64,000 nucleotides of DNA from Neorhizobium huautlense (GCF_002968575.1 NZ_PVBM01000008.1:1-64000); one strand, 5' to 3'; shown: positions 23,975 through 32,492, counted from the first letter of the stretch. Notes: a model not told the origin generated them from the sequence alone. Translations and numbers: made by a program.

Positions 23975-26620
23975 ATGTCCGACGGCATGCCCGAACTCAC
24001 CGACGCGTCGTCAACCGATCTTGCGATCGAGACGGTAGAGGGAGTTTTGCGGGAACACTACGGGCTGTCCGGGCAGGTATTTCCGATCGAGGGGCGGCAG
24101 AACCCCTATTTCCTGATCGACAACGGCCATATGCGCTATCTCCTGAAGACGGCGCCTGCCGATGCCCCCCTTCCGGAGATCGAGGCCGAACACGCGCTGA
24201 TGCGGCATATTCTGCGCGGCACCGACGGCCCGCTGGTTCCCGAGCCGGTGCTTACCAAAGACGGCGCAGACACGGTTGTGCTACCGCTTGAAGGAGAAGA
24301 CAGGCGCCTGCGTCTCCTGACCTTTCTGGAGGGTGCTCCGCTGCCTGCGGACGACACGTTGTCGGATAAAGCGATCGCCGCCTTCGGATCGATCTCGGCG
24401 GCACTCACCAGAAGCCTCGAAGGCTTTGACAATCCGCTGTTGGAACGTGAGCCGGAGAGCGATCTGCGAAAGGCAGGCCCGCAGACGGTAACGCTCCTGG
24501 CTGAAGTAACCGATCAGGAAACACGCGACGTTATTGCCAAGGCCATGGTGACGGCGCTGAGGCGCATCCAGCCGCTGGGCCCAAGCCTGCGGATCGCGGC
24601 CGTCCACCAGAACCTGGATGCCGGAACCGTCGTGGGCAACACGACGGAGGCCGGCTGGCTGCCGACCGGCGTAACGGATTTTACCGGAATCGCCAAGAGC
24701 TGGCTTGTTGCGGGATTGGCAAATACCTGCGCATTCCTGTTGGCAAATCGGGACGGTGATGCCCTGGCACTCTTACCGGCCATTCGCGCCTATCACGACC
24801 TCTATCCGCTCACTCTCACGGAGATCGAAGCACTCTGGCCGCTGGTCGTCGCCCGCACGGGAATTCTGACGGCCGAAGCCGAGAGCAAACTGGCACAGCG
24901 GCCCGCTGATCCGCAGGCAAAGGAGGAAACGGAAAAACGGCAAGCCGTGCTGCGCGCTGCAACAGCAATCTCTCCGGCGCTGGTGTTTGCAGCATTTCTC
25001 GAGGCGACCGGCATGACAAATCCGCTGCCGGAAATGATCCCCATGCTGCCGGACATCGATCCGGAAACGATCCGGACCGTCGATCTCAGCGTCACCAGTC
25101 CTCTGCTTTACGGCGGCAACTGGATCGACCCGGAAAACGATTGGAAAATGCTCGCCCGCATCGCCAGGGAAACCGGGCGCTGCAGCACGCGCTACGGCGA
25201 ATATCGTCTTTCGAAGAGCCTTGCGGACCCGCGGCAGGAACCGGAAAACTTCGCGCTCCACGTGGACGTTTGCGTGCCAGCAGGAACGCCGGCGCTGGCG
25301 CCCTTTGCCGGAACGTTGAAAAGCGTCGGATCGCGGATCGTTCTTTCGGGAGCAAGCCTTGCACTGCATCTGGAAGGTTTGGACTGCGCGCTTCCGGACG
25401 GCAACGAGCTCAGTATGGGCGACCCGATCGGTGCCGTTGCCGGCGCCGAAAATTCCGTTGGCGGGCTGCGTCTACGTTTTTGCCGGGACCCCGAACTCCT
25501 GCCGCCGCTCTTCTGTACGGCGGAGAAGGTGGGCACCTGGTCCAGGCTATGCCCCTCGCCGGCAGCACTCCTGAGAGTCGTCACCGATGCACCGGTACCC
25601 GTCCACCTGAGCAAACCGGTCCGCGGCTGGAAAGAGCATCTTTTCGACGCTGCGGGCCGCTGCCTGCTCGATCTGCGGGAAGACGCATCGCTGATCGGCC
25701 ACAGCCACCCGCGCGTCGCAGCGGCGAGTTATCGCCAGCATCTGCTGCTGAATGGGCCCTCTTCCGAGCCATCCGAAGCGGCAGAGCTTTTGGCCCAGCG
25801 CCTGAAGGCGCTCGCGCCAACGGGGCTTGATGACTTATATGTCCTGTGCGGGCGGCGTGATGCATTTCATTACGCCTTGGCGCTCACGCGCAACCATACC
25901 GGCCGACACGAGATCGTCAGTCTCACTGGAGTTTCGGGATTAACCCACGATCCCGCGATAAACAGTGCCGGCGGCGTGCAAGGCATGATAGATTCTTTGG
26001 ATGCGGGGGACAAAGCCGGTCTGCTGCTTGCTGGCTACACGCAGCCTTTCGACGGCCTTCCGGAGATCTTGGAGGCGCTTCGACGCAATGGCGGCTTGCT
26101 TGTCATCGACGAAACGCGCTCCGGCTGGGGCAGATCCGGCCGCCATCTCTGGGGATACGAGGCACTGGGACTGTCGCCCGACATACTGGTGGCAGGACTT
26201 CCCGGAGAAGATATTGCCGTATGCTTCGCTCGCGAAAATCTCGCGCCCGCCCCAGACGACAGCATGGAAAAGCCGAGCCCTGTTGCCTGTTCGGTCGCCG
26301 CAGCCATGCTGGAAATCTGGTCGGAAGAGGACTTGCGGGACAATGCCCGGCTTGTCGGGGACCACCTGAAATCAGCCCTTGAGCAGCTGGCGCGCCGTCA
26401 TCATGCAATCCAGGATGTAACCGGCAGTGGCCTATGCCTTGCCCTGAACTTCAAGAATGAGGAACTCGCCGAGAAGATAACGGCGCTACTGCGAAGGGAG
26501 CGCGTCTTGGCGAATACCGAAGCGCCGGCTTCGCTCCTGATCGTCCCGCCGCTTTGCTTTGCCCGCGACAGCGCCGACCGACTGCTCGAGCGGCTCGAGA
26601 CCGCTCTCGCGCAAAATTGA
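23975..26620 (+). CDS. three-domain protein: kinase-like + M23-like + class III aminotransferase-like, catalytic residues apparently lost
   Basis: An 881-residue protein. Residues about 20-290 resemble an aminoglycoside-phosphotransferase/homoserine-kinase-type kinase; about 380-510 a peptidase M23-like beta domain (DVCVPAGTPALAPFAGTLKS); about 540-880 a class III aminotransferase (HLFDAAGRCLLDL, GHSHPRV, LLVIDETRSGWGRSG). This order matches long rhizobial proteins annotated as class III aminotransferases. Here the HGDxxxxN loop reads HQNLDAGT (Asp to Asn213, Asn to Thr218). The M23 metal-ligand His before Asp431 is Ala. The PLP lysine in the usual PDIVTMGKP reads PDILVAGLP, so Lys is Leu742, and the SGSEANE segment reads CGRRDAF. 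It may be a scaffold or sensor rather than an enzyme. Reading frame and codon use look normal, so it is not an obvious pseudogene. Confidence 0.75.
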   Translation: MSDGMPELTDASSTDLAIETVEGVLREHYGLSGQVFPIEGRQNPYFLIDNGHMRYLLKTAPADAPLPEIEAEHALMRHILRGTDGPLVPEPVLTKDGADTVVLPLEGEDRRLRLLTFLEGAPLPADDTLSDKAIAAFGSISAALTRSLEGFDNPLLEREPESDLRKAGPQTVTLLAEVTDQETRDVIAKAMVTALRRIQPLGPSLRIAAVHQNLDAGTVVGNTTEAGWLPTGVTDFTGIAKSWLVAGLANTCAFLLANRDGDALALLPAIRAYHDLYPLTLTEIEALWPLVVARTGILTAEAESKLAQRPADPQAKEETEKRQAVLRAATAISPALVFAAFLEATGMTNPLPEMIPMLPDIDPETIRTVDLSVTSPLLYGGNWIDPENDWKMLARIARETGRCSTRYGEYRLSKSLADPRQEPENFALHVDVCVPAGTPALAPFAGTLKSVGSRIVLSGASLALHLEGLDCALPDGNELSMGDPIGAVAGAENSVGGLRLRFCRDPELLPPLFCTAEKVGTWSRLCPSPAALLRVVTDAPVPVHLSKPVRGWKEHLFDAAGRCLLDLREDASLIGHSHPRVAAASYRQHLLLNGPSSEPSEAAELLAQRLKALAPTGLDDLYVLCGRRDAFHYALALTRNHTGRHEIVSLTGVSGLTHDPAINSAGGVQGMIDSLDAGDKAGLLLAGYTQPFDGLPEILEALRRNGGLLVIDETRSGWGRSGRHLWGYEALGLSPDILVAGLPGEDIAVCFARENLAPAPDDSMEKPSPVACSVAAAMLEIWSEEDLRDNARLVGDHLKSALEQLARRHHAIQDVTGSGLCLALNFKNEELAEKITALLRRERVLANTEAPASLLIVPPLCFARDSADRLLERLETALAQN

Positions 26621-26875
26621 CAGCTTACCGAAATGGAAATTTCCGCTGCTCCGCCTTGCGCAGGCCGGGACGCCACCTATTTAATTGCAGACGGACGCAG
26701 GTCGCGAATATGCGAATGAAATTTCACAATTCCGCCTTCTTCCTGTCATCGATCGGAAAAAAATTCTAGTTATACCGATTTTCGTTGATCGCGCTGTCAG
26801 GTTTTGCTACAGACGGTTTTCGTTCGATCGGTGAGTCCGATCGGTTTTGCACGCAACATCGTGAGGGAGAGTGAC
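26621..26875. promoter_or_regulatory. AT-richer leader region with repeated GATCGG motifs
   Basis: A 255-base gap of clearly lower GC than its surroundings. It holds an A8-rich tract after CGATCGG, two copies of TTTTCGTT(C)GATCG, and an operator-like dyad at 26825-26843. It looks like the promoter region of the small genes that follow. Confidence 0.4.
26825..26843. promoter_or_regulatory. inverted repeat CGATCGG-TGAGT-CCGATCG
   Basis: Perfect 7-bp arms separated by 5 bases, 19 bases in all, about 33 bases before the ATG of a 30-codon ORF. The size and spacing fit a dimeric repressor site. The bound protein is unknown. Confidence 0.4.
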
Positions 26876-26968
26876 ATGTATAAATTCGTCCGCGTCGCCG
26901 CCTTCGGTGAGGATGCGTCCAACATGATTGGCACGGATCGCCGCTCCCTTCCGTGCTGTCGAATGTAA
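26876..26968 (+). CDS. possible 30-aa small ORF or leader peptide
   Basis: ATG 26876 follows GAGGGAGAGTGAC, one of the best Shine-Dalgarno matches in the window, and the frame ends at TAA 26966-26968. The peptide begins MYKFVRVAAFGEDAS and ends in a Cys-Cys-Arg-Met tail. I do not recognise it. Position after an operator-like dyad and before the 65-residue gene suggests either a real small protein or a translated leader. Confidence 0.35.
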   Translation: MYKFVRVAAFGEDASNMIGTDRRSLPCCRM

Positions 26969-27044
26969 CGCTTTCAGTTCCATCATTCCTGAAAATTTTC
27001 ATTCGCCAGAGCTGCCTATCAAGCAGTCAATGCGGGAGTCTGCC

Positions 27045-27242
27045 ATGCAGAAGCAAGTTATCGAATTCGGCGGCGAGCCCGTCGGTATTGTCATTCCGGA
27101 CGCAGATCGGCTGAAGTTCATCGCCGTGAAATTCCACGTCATCGATCTCGACGAACAGCGCTTTGGCTCTGCCGACGAGGTGCGCCTTGCCATTCGCGAC
27201 CTTGTTCGTTCGCGCAACGCGGCGCCGACGGCGCATGTCTGA
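27045..27242 (+). CDS. small hypothetical protein, 65 aa
   Basis: From ATG 27045, preceded by CGGGAGT at a good distance, the gene encodes a 65-residue acidic-to-neutral protein (MQKQVIEFGGEPVGIVIPDA start). An extended strand-rich first half (GIVIPDADRLKFIAVKFHVIDLDEQRFGS) is followed by a helix (ADEVRLAIRDLVRSRN). In-frame ATG 27030 is a less likely start. It ends 20 bases before a strong terminator, which supports it being a real transcribed gene. I cannot assign a function. Confidence 0.65.
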   Translation: MQKQVIEFGGEPVGIVIPDADRLKFIAVKFHVIDLDEQRFGSADEVRLAIRDLVRSRNAAPTAHV

Positions 27243-27262
27243 AATTTGATTTAAGCACCTTC

Positions 27263-27287
27263 AAAAGCCGCCTCCGGGCGGCTTTTT
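27263..27287. terminator. bidirectional intrinsic terminator
   Basis: AAAAGCCGCC pairs with GGCGGCTTTTT around a TCCG loop. It serves the 65-residue gene on the plus strand and, with its A run read as T's, the Lrp-type gene ending at 27296 on the minus strand. Confidence 0.9.
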
Positions 27288-27295
27288 CATGCGTA

Positions 27296-27532
27296 CTAGA
27301 AGGCAGTGAAAGTGATTGTCGTCAAGGAACGTTCGATGCCGGGTATCGACGCGATTTTCTCGTTGACGAACCGCCCGATTTCGTCGCTGTCCTTGATGTA
27401 GATCTTCAGCAGAAGGTCCCAGTCGCCGCTCGTCGAATAGAGCTCGGAGACGAGTTCCGTCTTGTAGATGGCGTCGGCGACTTCATAGGTCTGGCCGGGC
27501 TTGCAGCGAAGCTGCACGAAGATGGGCTTCAT
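27296..27532 (-). CDS. stand-alone Lrp/AsnC ligand-binding (RAM) domain protein
   Basis: The 78-residue product (MKPIFVQLRCKPGQTYEVAD start) is only the alpha-beta sandwich effector domain of Lrp/AsnC regulators: first strand FVQLRCKPG, then SGDWDLLLKIYI and the closing PGIERSLTTITFTAF. There is no helix-turn-helix. Such single-domain proteins oligomerise and bind amino acids, and can modulate full-length Lrp proteins. It starts 53 bases after the end of the LysR gene on the same strand, next to lysine/pipecolate catabolic genes, so an amino-acid-sensing role there is a sensible guess. Confidence 0.85.
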   Translation of the reverse strand: MKPIFVQLRCKPGQTYEVADAIYKTELVSELYSTSGDWDLLLKIYIKDSDEIGRFVNEKIASIPGIERSLTTITFTAF

Positions 27533-27585
27533 GGACGTCTTCCCGTCGGTTGATCGTCTTTGCGATCGTGATGGCACATATCCGA

Positions 27586-28509
27586 CTATTGGCCGATGCG
27601 GTTGCCGTTCGCAAGCCGGTCCGCCTGGATCTCCTGCAGTATCCAGTCGCGGAACGCGGCGAGCGGAGGATAGGTGGCGCGGTCGGGCGGATAGGCAAGA
27701 TAATATTGCCCGGTTTCCATAGCCCGGCCTTTGGCGGCCGGCACCAGCAGCCCTTGCTCCAGTTCCCGGTCGATCAGGAAGCGTGGCAGGAGCGCCGCGC
27801 CGAGGCCGGCCGACGCAGCCTCGACCATCGGCATGAATTGATCGAACAGCATTCCGTGCAAGGTTTCGAACGGGATTTCGTTCTGGGAAAACCACAGCTC
27901 CCAGGCGTCCGGGCGCGTATTGAGATGCAGCAGCGGCACCTTCAACACATCCCCGGGCGCCTGGATTTCATGTCGGGCCTTGAATTCCGGACTGCAGACC
28001 GGCAGCACCGCTTCGTCCATCAGAAAGGTGAGCGCAGCGCCCGGCCAGCGTGCCCCGCCGAAGTGGACCGCGGCATCCAGCGTATCGAAACGGAAATCGA
28101 AGGGTTCGAGCCGGGTGATGAGATTCACGACCAGGCCCGGATGGGCCTCGAGAAAATGCGCAATCCGCGGAGTGAGCCAACGGGTACCAAAGAACGGCAG
28201 GATGGCAAGGTTGAGCGTACCGCCGGATGGATTGGCTTTGAGATTCAGGGAGGCATTCGAAATCCGCCGCAGCGCTTCGCGAACCTCTCGGGCATACCCG
28301 TCACCGGCAAGCGTCAACCGGATTGTCTGGCGCTCGCGAAGAAAAAGTGCCACGCCGAGTTGCTTTTCCAACGCCGAGATCTGGCGGCTGACGGCGCTCT
28401 GGGTGAGGCCGAGTTCGTTGGCTGCCGCCGTGACGCTGCCGGTGCGGGCCGCCGCTTCGAACGCTGCGAGCAAAGAAAACGAGGGAAGGAAGCGCCGGGG
28501 CGGCAGCAT
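27586..28509 (-). CDS. LysR-family transcriptional regulator (GcvA-like)
   Basis: A 307-residue protein with the N-terminal winged helix-turn-helix at about 6-65 (LPSFSLLAAFEAAARTGSVTAAANELGLTQSAVSRQISALEKQLG) and a substrate-binding domain after it (LNLAILPFFGTRWLTPRIAHFLEAHPGL). It is divergent from the amaA/amaB-like genes across 99 bases, the classic arrangement for a LysR activator of those genes and repressor of itself. The start ATG directly abuts a GTCATTC/GAATGAC dyad that encloses its own ribosome-binding site. Confidence 0.92.
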   Translation of the reverse strand: MLPPRRFLPSFSLLAAFEAAARTGSVTAAANELGLTQSAVSRQISALEKQLGVALFLRERQTIRLTLAGDGYAREVREALRRISNASLNLKANPSGGTLNLAILPFFGTRWLTPRIAHFLEAHPGLVVNLITRLEPFDFRFDTLDAAVHFGGARWPGAALTFLMDEAVLPVCSPEFKARHEIQAPGDVLKVPLLHLNTRPDAWELWFSQNEIPFETLHGMLFDQFMPMVEAASAGLGAALLPRFLIDRELEQGLLVPAAKGRAMETGQYYLAYPPDRATYPPLAAFRDWILQEIQADRLANGNRIGQ

Positions 28510-28530
28510 GTCATTCCTCCAGCGAATGAC
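28510..28530 (-). promoter_or_regulatory. dyad/hairpin enclosing the LysR ribosome-binding site
   Basis: On the minus strand the leader reads GTCATTC-GCTGGAG-GAATGAC and then the LysR ATG. The 7-bp arms are perfect and the loop plus the first base of the second arm holds the GGAGG Shine-Dalgarno sequence. It may be an autoregulatory operator, or an RNA hairpin that limits translation. Confidence 0.45.
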
Positions 28531-28608
28531 CTGTTGAGAACATGTCGATATTCATGGATAAAGAGCCTCTGTAAAGAGTCTGAAGCGCCACTTCCGGACA
28601 TTTCCATC

Positions 28609-29892
28609 ATGTTGAACGATCCCCGCTCTCACGGCCTCTGGGAAAAGACCGCTCCCGCTCCTCCCCTGACGCCGCGGCTGGAAGAATTCGTTAGCGCGGA
28701 CGTGGCGATTGTCGGGGGAGGTTATACCGGTCTGTCGGCCGCACTGCATCTCGCCCAGAAGGGCGTCGATGTGAGGCTGTTGGAGGCTGCAGGGATCGGC
28801 TTCGGCGGCGCGGGTCGCAATGTCGGCCTGATCAATGCCGGCATGTGGGTCATGCCTGACGATTTTACGAAGGAACTCGGCCCGCTCTACGGCGAACGGG
28901 CCCTCGATCTTCTTGGACACGGCCCCTATCTCGTCCGCGACTTGATCGAGACCCACGGCATTGCATGCGAGCTGGAGAAGAACGGTACGCTGCATTGCGC
29001 GGTTGGCGCCGATGGCATGAAGGAACTCGAGGAGCGCGCCCGCCAATGGCAGAAACGCGGCGCCCCGGTCACTTTGCTGGACGCCATGGAAACCGAACGG
29101 CGCACGGGCAGCAAGGCCTATTCAGGTTCGCTGCTCGATATGCGCGCCGGTACGCTGCAGCCGCTTGCCTATGCCCGCGGATTGGCCCATGCCGCCGTCA
29201 GGGCAGGCGCGAAACTTCATACAGGCAGCGCAGCGATCGAAACCGGCGAAGTGAATGGCAAGAAGTTCATCAGGACTGCTCACGGACAAGTTACGGCTGA
29301 CTGGATTATCGTCGCCACGGATGCCTACAGTACCGGCCCTTGGGAACAGGTTCGCCGCGAACAGGTCCATCTGCCCTATTTCAACCTCGCCACCAAACCC
29401 CTCGGCGACAACCTCCGCCACTCGATCGTCCCCGGTCGCGAAGGCTGCTGGGACACCAAGGAAATACTCTCTTCCTTCCGCATGGATCAAGCGGGGCGCC
29501 TGATCTTTGGTTCGGTCGGGGCTTTGCGCGGCACCGGTACCGCCATCCACAAGGCCTGGGCGCGACGTTCGTTGAAACGTATCTTCCCACAACTCGGCGA
29601 GGTGGAATTCGAAGCCGAATGGTACGGCCTTATCGGCATGACCGACAATGCGCTGCCGCGCTTCCACAAGTTCGGCCGCAACACCGTCGGCTTTTCCGGC
29701 TATAACGGCCGCGGCATTTCCCCCGGAACGACATTCGGAAAAGTGCTCGCCGCGCATGTGCTAGGCGAGATTTCAGAAACCGAACTGCCGCTGCCGCTGA
29801 CCGATACGACTGAGCCAGGCTTCCGCTCTCTCAAGGAAGCCTATTATGAAGCAGGCGCACAGATTGCCCACTTCGCCGGCGAACGGTTCTGA
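28609..29892 (+). CDS. amaA: FAD-dependent amine/imino-acid oxidoreductase, probable L-pipecolate oxidase
   Basis: From ATG 28609 the product is 427 residues with an N-terminal Rossmann FAD motif (ADVAIVGGGYTGLSAALHLAQKGVDVRLLEA) and the DAO-family core, including FGGAGRNVGLINAG and a C-terminal FSGYNGRGISPGTTFGK flavin-covering segment. The GRNVGLINAG start and the company of an ALDH7-type dehydrogenase fit AmaA, which oxidises L-pipecolate to piperideine-6-carboxylate in lysine breakdown. Gamma-glutamylputrescine oxidase is the main alternative. The frame is open far upstream across the LysR gene, but that stretch is antisense and has no oxidoreductase character. Confidence 0.78.
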   Translation: MLNDPRSHGLWEKTAPAPPLTPRLEEFVSADVAIVGGGYTGLSAALHLAQKGVDVRLLEAAGIGFGGAGRNVGLINAGMWVMPDDFTKELGPLYGERALDLLGHGPYLVRDLIETHGIACELEKNGTLHCAVGADGMKELEERARQWQKRGAPVTLLDAMETERRTGSKAYSGSLLDMRAGTLQPLAYARGLAHAAVRAGAKLHTGSAAIETGEVNGKKFIRTAHGQVTADWIIVATDAYSTGPWEQVRREQVHLPYFNLATKPLGDNLRHSIVPGREGCWDTKEILSSFRMDQAGRLIFGSVGALRGTGTAIHKAWARRSLKRIFPQLGEVEFEAEWYGLIGMTDNALPRFHKFGRNTVGFSGYNGRGISPGTTFGKVLAAHVLGEISETELPLPLTDTTEPGFRSLKEAYYEAGAQIAHFAGERF

Positions 29893-29947
29893 TTGTCAAA
29901 CCATCGCCGATTTGTAGATTGACCGACATTGAATTCCGGAGACCGAT

Positions 29948-31489
29948 ATGACCCTTGCCACTCTTGATCTCGCCGCCGAGGTGAAAAGCATTCTGAGCGA
30001 TCTTGGCGTAAAAGCCGAAAGCTATACCGGCGGCACGCTTGTCGTGCGCTCGCCGATCACTGGCGCCGAGATCGGCAAGCTGCCGGAGATATCGGCTGAG
30101 GAGGCCGGAAAGGCGATCGAAGCCGCCCATGCCGCCTTCCTGGAATGGCGGGCCGTGCCTGCTCCAAAGCGAGGCGAGCTGATCCGGCTGCTCGGCGAGG
30201 AGCTGCGTGCGGCCAAATCGGCGCTCGGCCGACTGGTGTCGGTGGAAGTCGGCAAGATCACCTCGGAAGGCCTTGGCGAAGTGCAGGAAATGATCGACAT
30301 CTGCGACTTCGCGGTCGGGCTCTCCCGCCAGCTCTACGGTCTCACGATTGCCACCGAACGCGCCGATCACCGCATGATGGAAACCTGGCATCCACTCGGG
30401 GCTATCGGCATCATCTCAGCGTTCAATTTCCCGGTCGCCGTCTGGTCCTGGAATGCGGCCCTCGCCATCGTCTGCGGCAATTCGACCGTCTGGAAACCTT
30501 CGGAAAAGACTCCGCTGACTGCGCTTGCAACCCAGGCGATCTTCGAAAAGGCGCTGGCCCGCTATGTTGCAGAAGGCAATACGGCACCGAAGAACCTCTC
30601 CACGCTGCTGATCGGCGGGCGCGAGATCGGCGAGATCCTGGTCGATCACGAGCAGGTGCCGCTGGTTTCGGCGACCGGATCGACGGCCATGGGCCGCGCC
30701 GTCGGGCCGCGCCTGGCGCAGCGCTTCGCCCGTTCCATTCTGGAACTCGGCGGCAACAACGCGGCCATCGTGACGCCGACCGCGGATCTCGACCTGACGC
30801 TGCGGGGCGTTGCTTTCGCTGCCATGGGAACGGCCGGACAACGCTGCACCACGCTTCGCCGCCTGTTCGTCCATGACAGCGTCTACGACACGCTGGTACC
30901 ACGGCTGGTCAAAGCCTATCAGTCGGTCACCATCGGAAATCCGCTGGAAAACGGCAACCTCGTCGGCCCCCTGATCGACCGGGCTGCTTTCGACAAGATG
31001 CAGAAGGCGCTCGAGGCCGCTAAGGCCGCTGGCGGGAAAGTGGTCGGAGGCGAACGCGTCCATGCCGAAAGCTCGGCCGATGCCTACTATGTGCGCCCGG
31101 CAATCGTGGAAATGCCTGCTCAGGCAGGTCCGGTGAAGGAAGAGACTTTTGCTCCGATCCTTTACGTGATGAAGTATTCGAGCCTCGATGAGGCGCTCTC
31201 GCTGCACAATGACGTGCCGCAGGGCCTTTCCTCCTCGATCTTCACCAACGACATGCGCGAGGCCGAAACTTTCGTATCCGTGCACGGCTCCGATTGCGGC
31301 ATCGCCAATGTCAATATCGGTCCCTCGGGTGCCGAGATCGGCGGGGCATTCGGCGGAGAGAAGGAAACCGGCGGCGGTCGCGAATCCGGTTCGGATGCCT
31401 GGAAGGCCTATATGCGCCGCGCCACCAATACGCTGAACTACGGCCGCACATTGCCATTGGCGCAGGGCGTCAAGTTCGACGTCATCTGA
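29948..31489 (+). CDS. amaB: ALDH7-family dehydrogenase, probable L-piperidine-6-carboxylate / aminoadipate-semialdehyde dehydrogenase
   Basis: A 513-residue NAD-dependent aldehyde dehydrogenase. The catalytic cysteine is Cys300 in GTAGQRCTTLRRL and the general base is Glu266 in LELGGNN; the LGGNNA form is typical of the ALDH7/antiquitin group that oxidises alpha-aminoadipate semialdehyde. The coenzyme segment NFPVAVWSWNAALAIVCGNSTVWKPSEKTPL is intact. It lies 55 bases after the oxidase gene and 4 bases before the aminopeptidase gene. Together with the oxidase it would turn pipecolate into alpha-aminoadipate. Confidence 0.9.
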   Translation: MTLATLDLAAEVKSILSDLGVKAESYTGGTLVVRSPITGAEIGKLPEISAEEAGKAIEAAHAAFLEWRAVPAPKRGELIRLLGEELRAAKSALGRLVSVEVGKITSEGLGEVQEMIDICDFAVGLSRQLYGLTIATERADHRMMETWHPLGAIGIISAFNFPVAVWSWNAALAIVCGNSTVWKPSEKTPLTALATQAIFEKALARYVAEGNTAPKNLSTLLIGGREIGEILVDHEQVPLVSATGSTAMGRAVGPRLAQRFARSILELGGNNAAIVTPTADLDLTLRGVAFAAMGTAGQRCTTLRRLFVHDSVYDTLVPRLVKAYQSVTIGNPLENGNLVGPLIDRAAFDKMQKALEAAKAAGGKVVGGERVHAESSADAYYVRPAIVEMPAQAGPVKEETFAPILYVMKYSSLDEALSLHNDVPQGLSSSIFTNDMREAETFVSVHGSDCGIANVNIGPSGAEIGGAFGGEKETGGGRESGSDAWKAYMRRATNTLNYGRTLPLAQGVKFDVI

Positions 31490-31493
31490 TCGG

Positions 31494-32492
31494 ATGTCTC
31501 AGCCGCTGAACCTGCTCACCGACATCGAGGGCGTGGCTGTGGGCCACGCTACGGATCATGTGCTGGGTTCGGGCGTGACGGTAATCGTTTTCGACGAACC
31601 GGCAGTCGCTTCCGGCTCGGTGCTCGGCGGCGCGCCGGGCGGGCGGGATACTGCGCTGCTCGATCCATCCATGACGGTGCAGGCGATCGATGCCTTTGTG
31701 CTCTCCGGCGGTTCGGCCTTCGGGCTCGATGCCGCAGGGGGCGTCCAGGCGGGCCTCCGCAAGATCGGTCGTGGTTTTGAGGTCGGCCCAGCCCGGGTGC
31801 CGATCGTGCCGCAGGCGATTCTGATGGACCTCCTGAACGGCGGCAACAAGGACTGGGGCCTGCACTCGCCTTATCGCGGCATGGGTTACGAGGCTTTCGA
31901 GGCTGCGGCAAAGGGTGCCTTCGCCCTTGGCACCGTCGGCGCAGGAACGGGCGCCACCACCGCTACCTTCAAGGGCGGAATCGGATCAGCGAGTGCCAGA
32001 ACTTCAGCCGGCCATACCGTTGCGGCACTGATGGCGGTCAACGCGATGGGTTCCGCGACGGTAGGCGGTGGTCCGCATTTCTGGGCCGCTCCATTCGAGG
32101 AGAATGGCGAATACGGCGGGCTGGGCTTGCCGCAGAACTTCGACAATCGGCTGCGCATGAAGGGTCGTAACAGGATTGCGACGACAATCGGTGTTGTGGT
32201 GACCGACGCGGCGCTGAGCAAGGCGGAGGCTCACCGCCTCTCGATCATGGCGCATGACGGGCTTGCCCGGGCCGTCCTGCCGGCTCATCTGCCGGGTGAT
32301 GGCGATACGATCTTTTCTGCAGCGACCGGCGCCAAGTCGCTGAATGACCCAGGAGATTTTCTGGAGATCTGCCATCTGGCGACGCTGGTAACGGCGCGCG
32401 CAGTGGCGCGCGGAGTCTACGAAGCAACCGCGTTACCGGTGCCGGATGCGCAGCCCGCCTGGCGCGACAGCTTCGGCTCCCTGGTTAGATAG
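31494..32492 (+). CDS. P1/S58-family aminopeptidase (DmpA-like)
   Basis: A 332-residue self-processing aminopeptidase of the DmpA fold. The N-terminal segment LTDIEGVAVGHATD and VLGGAPGGRDTALLDP are typical. Autocleavage to form alpha and beta chains is expected between Gly186 and Ser187 in AMGSATVGGGP, leaving Ser187 as the nucleophile. No signal peptide is seen. It follows amaB by 4 bases, so it is probably in the same operon and may release N-terminal D- or L-amino acids or act on amide forms of the pathway substrate. It converges on cobC with an 8-base overlap. Confidence 0.88.
   Translation: MSQPLNLLTDIEGVAVGHATDHVLGSGVTVIVFDEPAVASGSVLGGAPGGRDTALLDPSMTVQAIDAFVLSGGSAFGLDAAGGVQAGLRKIGRGFEVGPARVPIVPQAILMDLLNGGNKDWGLHSPYRGMGYEAFEAAAKGAFALGTVGAGTGATTATFKGGIGSASARTSAGHTVAALMAVNAMGSATVGGGPHFWAAPFEENGEYGGLGLPQNFDNRLRMKGRNRIATTIGVVVTDAALSKAEAHRLSIMAHDGLARAVLPAHLPGDGDTIFSAATGAKSLNDPGDFLEICHLATLVTARAVARGVYEATALPVPDAQPAWRDSFGSLVR

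Noticed and set aside
27550-28608. 353-codon upstream extension of the FAD oxidoreductase
   Set aside because: The extension is antisense to the LysR gene, and the FAD-binding motif begins naturally after ATG 28609.
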